Shown: positions 1-7,015 of the stretch, in pieces
Layout: every line of letters begins with the position of its first letter
Position numbering within the stretch: the first letter of the stretch is position 1
Origin: Hallerella sp963652365
GTDB lineage: Bacteria; Fibrobacterota; Fibrobacteria; Fibrobacterales; Fibrobacteraceae
NCBI GenBank assembly: GCA_963652365.1
Contig: CAVJTH010000028.1
Span: 1 to 34,516 of the forward strand
Direction of reading: 5' to 3'
DNA length: 34,516 nucleotides
Program-made: the position numbers and the translations under genes
The notes under the pieces: generated by a model
Database searches by the model: none
The model's input: the letters and a program-made list of their open reading frames with translations, nothing else
Told to the model about the DNA's origin: nothing

Positions 1-4
1 CACA

Positions 5-306
5 CTCAACTCTCAACTAAGTTCTCAGCTCTAAGTTCTGACTCCCCCTTCCTTGCATCCACCCCCTCGGCCACGCTTTTTTCAGAGATAAGAGTTTAAG
101 AACTCAAAGCGGTCCGCTTGTGTTAGAACCTAGACGTTCGCAAATCTCAGCTCTAAGATCTAAGTTCTAAGCTCTGCGTTAAAGCCTAGATGTCCGCAGA
201 ACTCCACTCTCCACGCTTCACGCTCAACTGATTCCTGTTTCCTGACTCCTGGAGTCCTGTTTACTATCCACTATCCACCAAGATCTAATCTCTAGGTTCT
301 GACTCA
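5..306. repeat. Heptanucleotide-periodic, gene-free tract
   Basis: No protein gene or RNA is recognisable in the first 308 bases. Instead much of the tract can be read as consecutive 7-nt units that drift in sequence: CTCAACT twice then AAGTTCT, CAGCTCT, AAGTTCT at 5-39; CTCAGCT, CTAAGAT, CTAAGTT, CTAAGCT, CTGCGTT at 146-180; ACTCCAC, TCTCCAC, GCTTCAC, GCTCAAC at 201-228; ATTCCTG, TTTCCTG, ACTCCTG at 231-251; CTATCCA twice at 264-277. The stretch 47-140 is less regular and holds two short inverted repeats, GAGTT/AACTC (92-105) and AAGCGG/CCGCTT (107-119). The plus strand is pyrimidine-rich. The tract lies just downstream of the minus-strand radical SAM gene. Function unknown. Confidence 0.75.
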
Positions 307-308
307 CG

Positions 309-2228
309 CTAGGACCTTCCGCGACGACGCTCGTTGCGTTCTTTCTTGAAGCGGATACGCTCCTGGGCGCGTTCCTTGCTGGGTTCGTAGAGGCGACCTT
401 CCTTGTAAGATGTCCGGGAAAGCAAGAGCCTTGAAATCTTTCCCAGCTTGAGACGTTCGAGAGTCTGCTGGATCCAGACGCGATTTTCGGGAATATACCA
501 GAAGAAGAAGCGTTTCTGGTTGTTTTTCTGGGCCGGAGTCTTTGCCACGTAGAGCGGCTTTCCGTCGGGATACGTTTCCGCGTAGTACATTTCCGTCGCG
601 ACCGTCATCGGCGTCGGCGTAAAGTCCTGGACCTGCTCCAGTCGAAATCCGAGCTGTTTCGTTTCGAGCGCAAGCTCCGCCATGTCCTTTTCGGTGCAAC
701 CCGGATGACTCGATATGAAGTAAGGAACGATCTGCTGGTTCTTTCCCGCCGCCGCGCTTTCCCTGTCAAAGATTTCCTTGAACCTGTAGAACAAGCTGAA
801 CGACGGTTTTCGGATAAGGCTTAAGACGCTGTCGGACGTGTGTTCCGGAGCAACCTTCAGACGCCCGCTTACGTGATGCCGGATCAGTTCGCGCGTATAT
901 TCCAGGTGGTCTTCCTGGAGCGACTTGTCGGTTGTCTCCTGCAAGAGCAGATCATAGCGAACCCCGCTCCCGATAAAGAGATGCTTGACCTTCGGATGCC
1001 GGGAGACTTCGCGGTAGAGTTCCGTCAGTTCGCGATGCCGCGTATTCATGTTGTCGCAGATTCGCGGGAACACGCAGCTCGGTCGTGCGCACTTTTCGCA
1101 GCGCGAGACGTCCTTTCCCCGCATCTTGTACATGTTCGCGCTCGGACCGCCCAAGTCCGTAATCGTCCCGGCAAATCCGGGCATCTGCGTCACGATTTCC
1201 ACTTCGCGGAGAATGCTTTCCCGGCTGCGGCTCGCCACGAACTTTCCCTGGTGCGCGTTGATTGCGCAAAAGCTACAGCCTCCAAAACAGCCCCGATGCG
1301 TGTTGATGGAAAACTTGATCATCTCGAACGCCGGAACGGGTCCACGCTTTCTGTATCGCGGATGCGGAGCGCGCATGTAGGGATATTCAAAGCTTTCGTC
1401 CAGCTCGCCATCCTTTAACGGCGGATACGGCGGATTGATGACGACCGTTTCTTCGCCCACGTCCTGCAAGATTCGCCGGGCGTGAATCCGGTTGGATTCC
1501 ACTTCCGTCTTTCGAAAGGCTTCGAACTGTTTTCGTTTGCTTTGCAGGCATTCCTCGTAGCTCGGCAACACCAGGTCTTCGAACTCCCGATTCTTGGGGA
1601 CGCGCCCCTTGGGAACGCAAAAGGCCGTTTGCGGAATGGAGTTCATGTTCGAAAACGGGACGCCTTTTTTCAACAGATGTAAAAGTTCCTTCATCGGCTT
1701 TTCGCCCATCCCGTAGATGAGCAAGTCCGCGCCTGCCGTCGCAAGAATCGGCGGAAAAATTCGATCGTCCCAGTAATCGTAATGGCTGATTCTCCGCAAG
1801 CTCGATTCCAGCCCGCCAATGACAATCGGAACATCCGGATAGAGCTGTTTCAGGATTTTCGCATAGACACTCGTCGCGCGGTCCGGTCGAAATCCCGCCC
1901 TGCCGCCCGGTGTAAACGCATCGTCGCTCCGAAGCCGCTTTCCTGCCGTGTAATGGTTCACCATGCTGTCCATGCCGCTCGAAATGGCGAAAAACAACCG
2001 AGGCTTTCCAAGCTTCCTGAAATCCCGCAAGTCATCGCGCCAGTTCGGCTGGGGAAGAACGGCGACGCGGTAGCCTTCGTGTTCGACAAGGCGCGACATG
2101 ACCGCATGTCCAAACGAAGGATGATCGACATAGGCGTCTGCGGAAACGACCACGACATCGACAAAGTCCCAGCCGCGAGCCTCCAGGTCTTCCTTGGAGA
2201 TGGGCAAAAATTCGCCAGACGGTTCCAT
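309..2228 (-). CDS. ygiQ: YgiQ-type radical SAM protein
   Basis: A 639-residue member of the YgiQ (UPF0313) family of radical SAM enzymes; the substrate of the family is not established. The radical SAM cluster motif is seen as C314-x3-C318-x2-C321 in RGCFGGCSFC, followed by GKFVASRSRESIL. The N-terminal third carries the family's conserved blocks (SADAYVDHPSFGHAV, IVIGGLESSLRRISHYDYWDD). A later cluster of cysteines (CEKCARPSCVFPRICDN) is also typical of the family. The ATG at 2228 overlaps the stop of the upstream arsR-type gene (TAATG), with AAGGAG a few bases upstream, so the two genes are translated from one message. The C-terminus is strongly basic (KERNERRRGRS). No terminator is obvious downstream; transcription would enter the heptamer-repeat tract. 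Confidence 0.93.
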   Translation of the reverse strand: MEPSGEFLPISKEDLEARGWDFVDVVVVSADAYVDHPSFGHAVMSRLVEHEGYRVAVLPQPNWRDDLRDFRKLGKPRLFFAISSGMDSMVNHYTAGKRLRSDDAFTPGGRAGFRPDRATSVYAKILKQLYPDVPIVIGGLESSLRRISHYDYWDDRIFPPILATAGADLLIYGMGEKPMKELLHLLKKGVPFSNMNSIPQTAFCVPKGRVPKNREFEDLVLPSYEECLQSKRKQFEAFRKTEVESNRIHARRILQDVGEETVVINPPYPPLKDGELDESFEYPYMRAPHPRYRKRGPVPAFEMIKFSINTHRGCFGGCSFCAINAHQGKFVASRSRESILREVEIVTQMPGFAGTITDLGGPSANMYKMRGKDVSRCEKCARPSCVFPRICDNMNTRHRELTELYREVSRHPKVKHLFIGSGVRYDLLLQETTDKSLQEDHLEYTRELIRHHVSGRLKVAPEHTSDSVLSLIRKPSFSLFYRFKEIFDRESAAAGKNQQIVPYFISSHPGCTEKDMAELALETKQLGFRLEQVQDFTPTPMTVATEMYYAETYPDGKPLYVAKTPAQKNNQKRFFFWYIPENRVWIQQTLERLKLGKISRLLLSRTSYKEGRLYEPSKERAQERIRFKKERNERRRGRS

Positions 2229-2587
2229 TAGCGCTCTCCTTCCGGACAGGTGATTTCCGCGACCGATTCGATGGTGACATGGAGCTGTCGAACGAGAGGC
2301 GTCAACGTCGCCCGGTAAAACATTTCCTTTCCGACCCGATTCGATTCGATAAGGCCCGCCGCTTTCAGGAGACGCAAGTGGTGCGAAACCGCAGGGCTAG
2401 ACATGCCAACCAGCTCGGCGATATTCGTCACGCATTCTTCCGCATGGCAGAGCAGCCAGAAAATCCGCAAACGGGAAACATCGCCCAGCTGCTTCATCGC
2501 GCCGGCAACCTGCATCGCAGCGCGTTCCGTCGGCATGCGCTTGGCAAGAATCAGTTCTTTTTCGGTGACGGGATGGTTATGCGGCAA
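2228..2587 (-). CDS. ArsR/SmtB-family metal-responsive repressor
   Basis: A winged-helix repressor of the ArsR/SmtB family, about 119 residues. The core is clear: LGDVSRLRIFWLLCHAEECVTNIAELVGMSSPAVSHHLRLLKAAGLIESNRVGKEMFYRA, with the recognition helix at SSPAVSHHLRLL. The start chosen is TTG at 2587, because AGGAAG (plus-strand CTTCCT 2594-2599) lies 6 nt upstream and the resulting N-terminus (PHNHPVTEKELILAKRMP) resembles related zinc/cadmium regulators; an ATG at 2536 would give a short 102-residue form. Possible metal ligands are His3, His5, Cys47, His48, Cys52 and Cys114, but the classical ELCVCDL and DxHx10H motifs are absent, so metal specificity cannot be read off. It sits back-to-back with a metal-efflux ATPase operon and probably represses both units. 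Confidence 0.88.
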   Translation of the reverse strand: MPHNHPVTEKELILAKRMPTERAAMQVAGAMKQLGDVSRLRIFWLLCHAEECVTNIAELVGMSSPAVSHHLRLLKAAGLIESNRVGKEMFYRATLTPLVRQLHVTIESVAEITCPEGER

Positions 2588-2641
2588 TCCAAACTTCCTG
2601 TGAAAATTTCTTTTCAAGATAGAAAATTCGAAGAGGTCATC

Positions 2642-2672
2642 TTGCCACCGCGCACAAGGCGTTCTATATTTG
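2642..2672 (+). promoter_or_regulatory. Promoter of the metal-efflux operon
   Basis: TTGCCA at 2642-2647 is followed after 17 nt by TATATT at 2665-2670, a good sigma-70 pair; the second box read as TATATTTG (2665-2672) also fits the Bacteroidetes-type TAnnTTTG element. Transcription would start near 2677, immediately before the palindrome at 2682-2699. Confidence 0.55.
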
Positions 2673-2690
2673 CGGTAAACGATTAAACAA
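2663..2690 (-). promoter_or_regulatory. Candidate promoter of the arsR-ygiQ unit
   Basis: On the minus strand TTGTTT (plus 2685-2690) is followed after 16 nt by TATAGA (plus 2663-2668). The upstream hexamer lies inside the palindromic operator, which would allow autoregulation. The fit to consensus is modest and the call is an inference. Confidence 0.35.
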
Positions 2691-2706
2691 TTGTTTAATT
2701 GTTTAA
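2682..2706. promoter_or_regulatory. Palindromic operator, probable ArsR-family binding site
   Basis: ATTAAACAATTGTTTAAT (2682-2699) is a perfect 18-bp palindrome, and its right half TTGTTTAA (2691-2698) is repeated directly at 2699-2706. AT-rich inverted repeats of this kind are the usual targets of SmtB/CadC/CzrA-type repressors. The site lies between the divergent regulator and efflux genes, just past the predicted start of the efflux transcript and over the predicted upstream box of the regulator promoter. Confidence 0.7.
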
Positions 2707-2730
2707 CAAAATTCAACCGAAGAGGTCATG

Positions 2731-2949
2731 ATGAAGAAGAGTTACAAGATAGCCGTCGATTGCCCGGTTTGCGCACAGAAGATGGAAGACGCCACCAAGA
2801 AGACCGCAGGCGTGAACCAGGCGATAGTCAACTTCATGCTGCTCAAGATGAAAGTGGAATTTGCCGAAGGCGCAGACGAAAAAGCCGTCATGGGCGCGGT
2901 TCGCGAAAACTGCAAGAGGGTCGAATCCGACTGCGAAGTTTTCTTCTAG
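2731..2949 (+). CDS. Free-standing heavy-metal-associated (HMA) domain protein
   Basis: A 72-residue protein that is essentially one HMA ferredoxin-like domain. The metal-binding CxxC is seen in VDCPVCAQKMEDA, preceded by the usual first strand and followed by GVNQAIVNFMLLKMKVEF. The ATG at 2731 is preferred over the adjacent ATG at 2728 because AGAGG ends at 2725. It is encoded 30 nt ahead of a P1B ATPase that itself lacks an N-terminal HMA domain, so it most likely acts as a detached metal-binding domain or chaperone for that pump. The aspartate before the first cysteine (DCxxC) is common in Zn/Cd-type HMA domains. It is probably cotranscribed with the pump from the promoter at 2642-2672. 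Confidence 0.85.
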   Translation: MKKSYKIAVDCPVCAQKMEDATKKTAGVNQAIVNFMLLKMKVEFAEGADEKAVMGAVRENCKRVESDCEVFF

Positions 2950-2979
2950 AAATTTCGCCCACACGAACAGGAGTTTTCC

Positions 2980-4863
2980 ATGGACAGGAAGCAAAAGAAG
3001 AACCTCTGCCGGATAATCATCGCGGCATTCTGGCTGTTCGCTCTGCACTTTATCCCTGTCGAAGGCGGCATCCGCTTTCCGCTCTATGCGATTCCCTACC
3101 TGGTTGTCGGCTACGATGTGCTCAAGAAGGCGTTCGCGGGCATTTTGCACAGACAGCCTTTCGACGAGTATCTGCTGATGTCCATCGCGACCGTCGGAGC
3201 CATTTTGCTCGGACTTTTCAAGACCGGAGATTACGCCGAAGCGGTCGCCGTGATGCTCTTCTACCAAATCGGCGAGTGGTTCCAGAGTTATGCGGTAGGC
3301 AAGAGCCGCAAGGACATTTCGCAGCTCATGGACATTCGCCCGGACTACGCGAACATCGAAAAGGAAGACGGCTCCCTGGAAAAGGTTTCACCGGACGGCG
3401 TTCCGACAGGTTCGACGATCGTCGTCAAGCCCGGCGAAAAGATTCCCATCGACGGCATCGTCGTGAACGGTTCCTCGGCGATAAACACGGTCGCTCTCAC
3501 CGGAGAATCTCTCCCCCGCGACGTTTCGGTCTCGGACGAAGTCCTTTCGGGAAGCATCAACCTGTCGGGACTTCTCAAGGTGCGCACGACAAGGGAATTC
3601 GGCGAATCGACCGCGTCCAGGATTCTCGAACTGATCGAGGACGCCAGTTCGCAGAAGTCGAAGTCGGAAAATTTCATCACCCGCTTTGCCCGAGTTTACA
3701 CGCCGATCGTCACGCTTTCCGCAATCGCCCTTGCCATTTTACCGCCCGTCATCGCGATTCCTTTCGGCGCTTCTCCCGAATGGAGCGTCTGGATCTATCG
3801 GGCCTTGACCTTCCTGGTCATCAGCTGTCCCTGCGCGCTTGTCGTGAGCATTCCGCTTTCGTTTTTTGCCGGGATCGGAGGCGCATCCCGTTCGGGAATT
3901 CTCGTCAAGGGTTCCAATTTTCTGGAAAGCCTTTCCCATGCGAAAACGATTTTCTTTGACAAGACCGGAACCCTGACCCGCGGAACTTTCGAAGTTTCCA
4001 CCATCCATCCGGAAATTCTCGCGCGCGAAGAACTTTTGCACGTGGCGGCTCATGTCGAGCGTTATTCCAGGCATCCCATCGCCTCTTCGCTCAAGCAGGC
4101 CTACGGCAAGGAAAACGACCAATGCACGGTCGAAGACGTTTCCGAAATTCCGGGGCGCGGCATCTCCGCGAAAGTCAACGGGAAAAAGGTCTATGCGGGC
4201 AACAGCGAGCTGATGAACGATCTTGGCGTCAAATGGCACGATTGCCACCACACCGGAACGGTCATCCACGTTTCCATCGACGGAACATACGCCGGGCATC
4301 TCGTCATTTCCGACACGCTCAAGCCACATGCCGCGCAAGCGATCGAAGAACTCAAAAAGTGCGGCATCCGGGAAACGGTGATGCTCACCGGAGATTCCCC
4401 GAACGTCGCCGAGGAGATTGCGGGCAAGCTAGGAATCGATCGGTTTTATGCCGGGCTTCTTCCCGCCGACAAGGTCAAGAAAGTCGAAGAATTCCTGCAA
4501 CGGAAACGCACGAAAGGCGAAACGACCGTTTTCGTCGGAGACGGAATCAACGATGCGCCCGTGCTTTCACGCGCGGACCTGGGAATCGCCATGGGAGCGC
4601 TTGGTTCCGACGCCGCCATCGAAGCCGCCGACATTGTCCTGATGGATGACGATCCGCTAAAAATTTCGAAAGCGATCAAGATTTCCAGAAAATGCATGGG
4701 AATCGTCAAGGAAAACATTGCGTTCTGCATCGCGGTCAAGGCGGCCTGCCTCTTTCTCGGAGCGGTCGGACTTGCCAACATGTGGGTGGCGATATTCGCG
4801 GATGTCGGCGTGATGGTTCTCGCCGTTCTCAACGCGATCCGCTGTCTCAAGGCGCCTCAGTAG
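2980..4863 (+). CDS. cadA: P1B-type Zn/Cd/Pb efflux ATPase
   Basis: A 627-residue heavy-metal-translocating P-type ATPase of the inner membrane, exporting divalent soft metals at the cost of ATP. Visible motifs in order: actuator TGES (174-177), membrane metal site CPC (283-285), phosphorylation site DKTGTLT with Asp327, the HP dipeptide of P1B pumps (365-366), TGDSP (470-474), hinge GDGINDAP (520-527) and a late membrane aspartate in FADVG (Asp608). CPC together with that aspartate is the signature of the Zn/Cd/Pb subgroup rather than copper pumps. No HMA domain precedes the first membrane segment; the HMA function is on the gene just upstream. AGGAG lies 6 nt before the ATG. A His-rich DCHH stretch (421-424) sits in the nucleotide-binding domain. 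The gene converges on ribF and their ends overlap by 7 nt. The gene symbol reflects family, not proven specificity. Confidence 0.93.
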   Translation: MDRKQKKNLCRIIIAAFWLFALHFIPVEGGIRFPLYAIPYLVVGYDVLKKAFAGILHRQPFDEYLLMSIATVGAILLGLFKTGDYAEAVAVMLFYQIGEWFQSYAVGKSRKDISQLMDIRPDYANIEKEDGSLEKVSPDGVPTGSTIVVKPGEKIPIDGIVVNGSSAINTVALTGESLPRDVSVSDEVLSGSINLSGLLKVRTTREFGESTASRILELIEDASSQKSKSENFITRFARVYTPIVTLSAIALAILPPVIAIPFGASPEWSVWIYRALTFLVISCPCALVVSIPLSFFAGIGGASRSGILVKGSNFLESLSHAKTIFFDKTGTLTRGTFEVSTIHPEILAREELLHVAAHVERYSRHPIASSLKQAYGKENDQCTVEDVSEIPGRGISAKVNGKKVYAGNSELMNDLGVKWHDCHHTGTVIHVSIDGTYAGHLVISDTLKPHAAQAIEELKKCGIRETVMLTGDSPNVAEEIAGKLGIDRFYAGLLPADKVKKVEEFLQRKRTKGETTVFVGDGINDAPVLSRADLGIAMGALGSDAAIEAADIVLMDDDPLKISKAIKISRKCMGIVKENIAFCIAVKAACLFLGAVGLANMWVAIFADVGVMVLAVLNAIRCLKAPQ

Positions 4864-5732
4864 TTTCGCGCAAAGTCCGCATCCATTCCTATCTGGCGCT
4901 TCAGATCGTCGATCGATGCGAACTTCTGTTCCGGACGGATGAACGTGAGCAGATCCACGCTGAGTTCCCGCCCGTAGAGATCTCCCGAAAAATCGAGGAG
5001 ATGCGCTTCGACAGCGAGCGGCAGGTTTCCTATCGACGGCTGGAGTCCAATGCCCACGACGGCCTTGTAGGCTTCCCCGCTTTCCAGGCGGACGATTGCC
5101 GCATAGGATCCGTATTTGGGAATCAGCTTGTATGGACCGGTCTGCAGATTTGCGGTCGGGAATCCAATCGTCCGGCCCAGACGCTTTCCCGCGACGACCG
5201 TTCCGCAAATCCGATAGGGCCTTCCGAGAAACGTATTCGCGCGTTCCACGGCTCCGTTTTCCAGAGCGTTCCGGATTCTCGACGAGCTCAGGATTTCCCC
5301 ATCCTTGTACTTGGCGGAAGCCTGGATGGCGGCAAGCTCCGGAAACGCGGAAAGAATCGCGCAGAAGCTTCCCTTGCCGGCGGCACCAAACCGATGATCG
5401 TGCCCAAGGACCAGAAGTTTCGCGTCCAGCCTGCCCAGAATTTCGTTCTGCACAAAACGCTGGAAAGGCTCTTCGGCGACTTCTCGGGAAAACGGCAACG
5501 CAACGAAATCGAGCCCCAGGGAACGGATAAAGCTTTCCTTTTCCGCAGTGGTCGTCAAAAGGGCGGGATGCCCAGGAACGCCTAGGACATGACGCGTATG
5601 CGGTTCAAAGGACACGACCGTCGGACGAAGTCCCTTTGCCCTGGCTTCTGTCCGGAGAATCTGGAAGATTTCCTGATGGCCCAGATGACAGCCGTCAAAA
5701 TTTCCCACCGTAACCGCGCGTTTTTCAGGCAT
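4857..5732 (-). CDS. ribF: Bifunctional riboflavin kinase / FAD synthetase
   Basis: RibF makes FMN from riboflavin and then FAD from FMN, using ATP. The N-terminal FAD synthetase (nucleotidyltransferase) half shows GNFDGCHLGHQ from residue 10, the GHDHRFG block and SSSRIR; the C-terminal flavokinase half shows GRTIGFPTANL and VEAHLLDF. The 291-residue length is slightly short of the usual 300-310 but complete. The start chosen is ATG 5732, which overlaps the truB stop by 8 nt (ATGCCTGA); a start further upstream would lie deep in truB. It is the last gene of the rimP-nusA-infB-rbfA-truB cluster, a common position for ribF. Its 3' end overlaps that of the convergent metal ATPase gene. Confidence 0.93.
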   Translation of the reverse strand: MPEKRAVTVGNFDGCHLGHQEIFQILRTEARAKGLRPTVVSFEPHTRHVLGVPGHPALLTTTAEKESFIRSLGLDFVALPFSREVAEEPFQRFVQNEILGRLDAKLLVLGHDHRFGAAGKGSFCAILSAFPELAAIQASAKYKDGEILSSSRIRNALENGAVERANTFLGRPYRICGTVVAGKRLGRTIGFPTANLQTGPYKLIPKYGSYAAIVRLESGEAYKAVVGIGLQPSIGNLPLAVEAHLLDFSGDLYGRELSVDLLTFIRPEQKFASIDDLKRQIGMDADFARNY

Positions 5733-6642
5733 TTTCCATTCCCAGGTAGAATTTCGGAGCGAGCATTCCTTCGGAAAGCACACAGGCAGCCTTGAGTTCC
5801 CCGGCTTTATCGACCGCAAGGATCAAGTCCGAATCGCTCGAAGGCTCCGGAGAATTCCACGTAATCGCGCGCCCATCCCGAAACGCCCGAACCTGTCTGT
5901 CCGTCAGCGCGACCACCGGAAAATTCATGCAGTCCTGCGGCTTCAGAAGGGAGCTCTCGCTGAGCGCTTCCGGTTTCACGGCATCTTCGATCTTCAAATG
6001 CCCGATTCGCGTACGGCGGATCTCGGAAACCGCACCGAACGTTCCAAGCGCAAGAGCCATGTCCCGCACCAGCGAACGGATATAGGTTCCCTTGGAGCAG
6101 TCGCACGAAAACCGATACGAGGCACGAATCCTGCCTGTCGCATTCTGCGGCGAAGCGGAAACTCCCTCCAGGCGCAAGTTCCGAATAACGATTTTTCGAG
6201 CCTTCAGCTCGACGGAATGCCCCTTGCGCACCAGATCCGAGGCCCGGCGTCCGTTGAGCTTGACCGCGCTAAACCCCGGAGGGACCTGCTCGATTTCGCC
6301 GACAAAGCGTGGCAAGATTCCGAGAACGTCCGTTTCGGAAACCGAGTCGGAGCGTTCATCCTGGCAAAGGAGATTTCCGTCCCATTCGTCCGTATCCGTC
6401 GAATAGCCAAAATGGGCCGAAAAGGTATAGGATTTTTCGCCAGCTTCCACAAAGGGCAAGAGCCTTGTCGCCCGGCCAACGGCCGCGACGATCAGCCCCG
6501 AGGCCCGCATATCCAGCGAACCGGCATGACCGACACGACGCGTCCTGAAAATTTTTCTCAACGGGAAAAGGGCATTGCACGAGGTGACGCCAAAAGGCTT
6601 GTCGAGCAAGATCAATCCCGAAAACGCTGGGCTAGAGTTCAC
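5725..6642 (-). CDS. truB: tRNA pseudouridine(55) synthase
   Basis: TruB isomerises uridine 55 in the T-loop of tRNAs. The 305-residue product begins with the family hallmark SGLILLDKPFGVTS and contains the catalytic aspartate, Asp44, in GHAGSLDMRASG (usual form GHTGTLDPxATG). CDCSKGTYIRSLVRDMA is the second conserved block. The start is taken as GTG 6642, which has AAGGA (plus 6648-6652) 5 nt upstream and overlaps the end of rbfA; this places the start right before the conserved N-terminus. A C-terminal extension after the catalytic domain ends in YLGMENA. It is translationally linked on both sides (rbfA stop, ribF start). Confidence 0.93.
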   Translation of the reverse strand: MNSSPAFSGLILLDKPFGVTSCNALFPLRKIFRTRRVGHAGSLDMRASGLIVAAVGRATRLLPFVEAGEKSYTFSAHFGYSTDTDEWDGNLLCQDERSDSVSETDVLGILPRFVGEIEQVPPGFSAVKLNGRRASDLVRKGHSVELKARKIVIRNLRLEGVSASPQNATGRIRASYRFSCDCSKGTYIRSLVRDMALALGTFGAVSEIRRTRIGHLKIEDAVKPEALSESSLLKPQDCMNFPVVALTDRQVRAFRDGRAITWNSPEPSSDSDLILAVDKAGELKAACVLSEGMLAPKFYLGMENA

Positions 6643-7015
6643 CCGAATCCTTGAGTTCCGCGAGAATCTCTTCGATATGCATGGCATGGTCAAGGCTTTC
6701 GTCCAGGACAAAGCTCAGCTGGGGTATCTTGCGGATCTTGAGAGCCTTGCCCAAGTAGGTGCGAATGAAACCCGAAGAATTCCGGAGACCGATTAGCGAC
6801 GATGCCTTTTCCCGGTCCGAGCCAAGCACCGAAATATAGACTTTCGCATAGCTCAGATCGTTCGTGATTTCCACCCGGCTGATCGTCACGAAACCGACGC
6901 GCGGATCCTTGAGCCCTTTCATCAGGAGCTTGCCTATCTCTTCGCGAAACTGTTCGTCCAGGCGGACTGTCCGCGGCACGCGACGGTTGCTGTGACTGTG
7001 GGAATTCCTAGGCAT
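6632..7015 (-). CDS. rbfA: Ribosome-binding factor A
   Basis: RbfA is a small KH-fold protein that assists late maturation of the 30S subunit and 16S rRNA 5'-end processing. Recognisable are VRLDEQFREEIGKLLMKGLKDPRVGFVTISRVEITNDLSYAKVYISVLG and, near the end, RKIPQLSFVLDESLDHAMHIEEIL, the standard RbfA pattern. ATG 7015 is preferred to the ATG at 7021 because AGAAGG ends directly before 7021, giving 6 nt to the second ATG; the product has 127 residues. The start overlaps the infB stop by 8 nt. The short N-terminal tail is rich in His, Ser and Arg. Confidence 0.92.
   Translation of the reverse strand: MPRNSHSHSNRRVPRTVRLDEQFREEIGKLLMKGLKDPRVGFVTISRVEITNDLSYAKVYISVLGSDREKASSLIGLRNSSGFIRTYLGKALKIRKIPQLSFVLDESLDHAMHIEEILAELKDSGEL

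Noticed and set aside
5..306. CRISPR array or tandem satellite
   Set aside because: No conserved long repeat with unique spacers; units are only 7 nt and drift.
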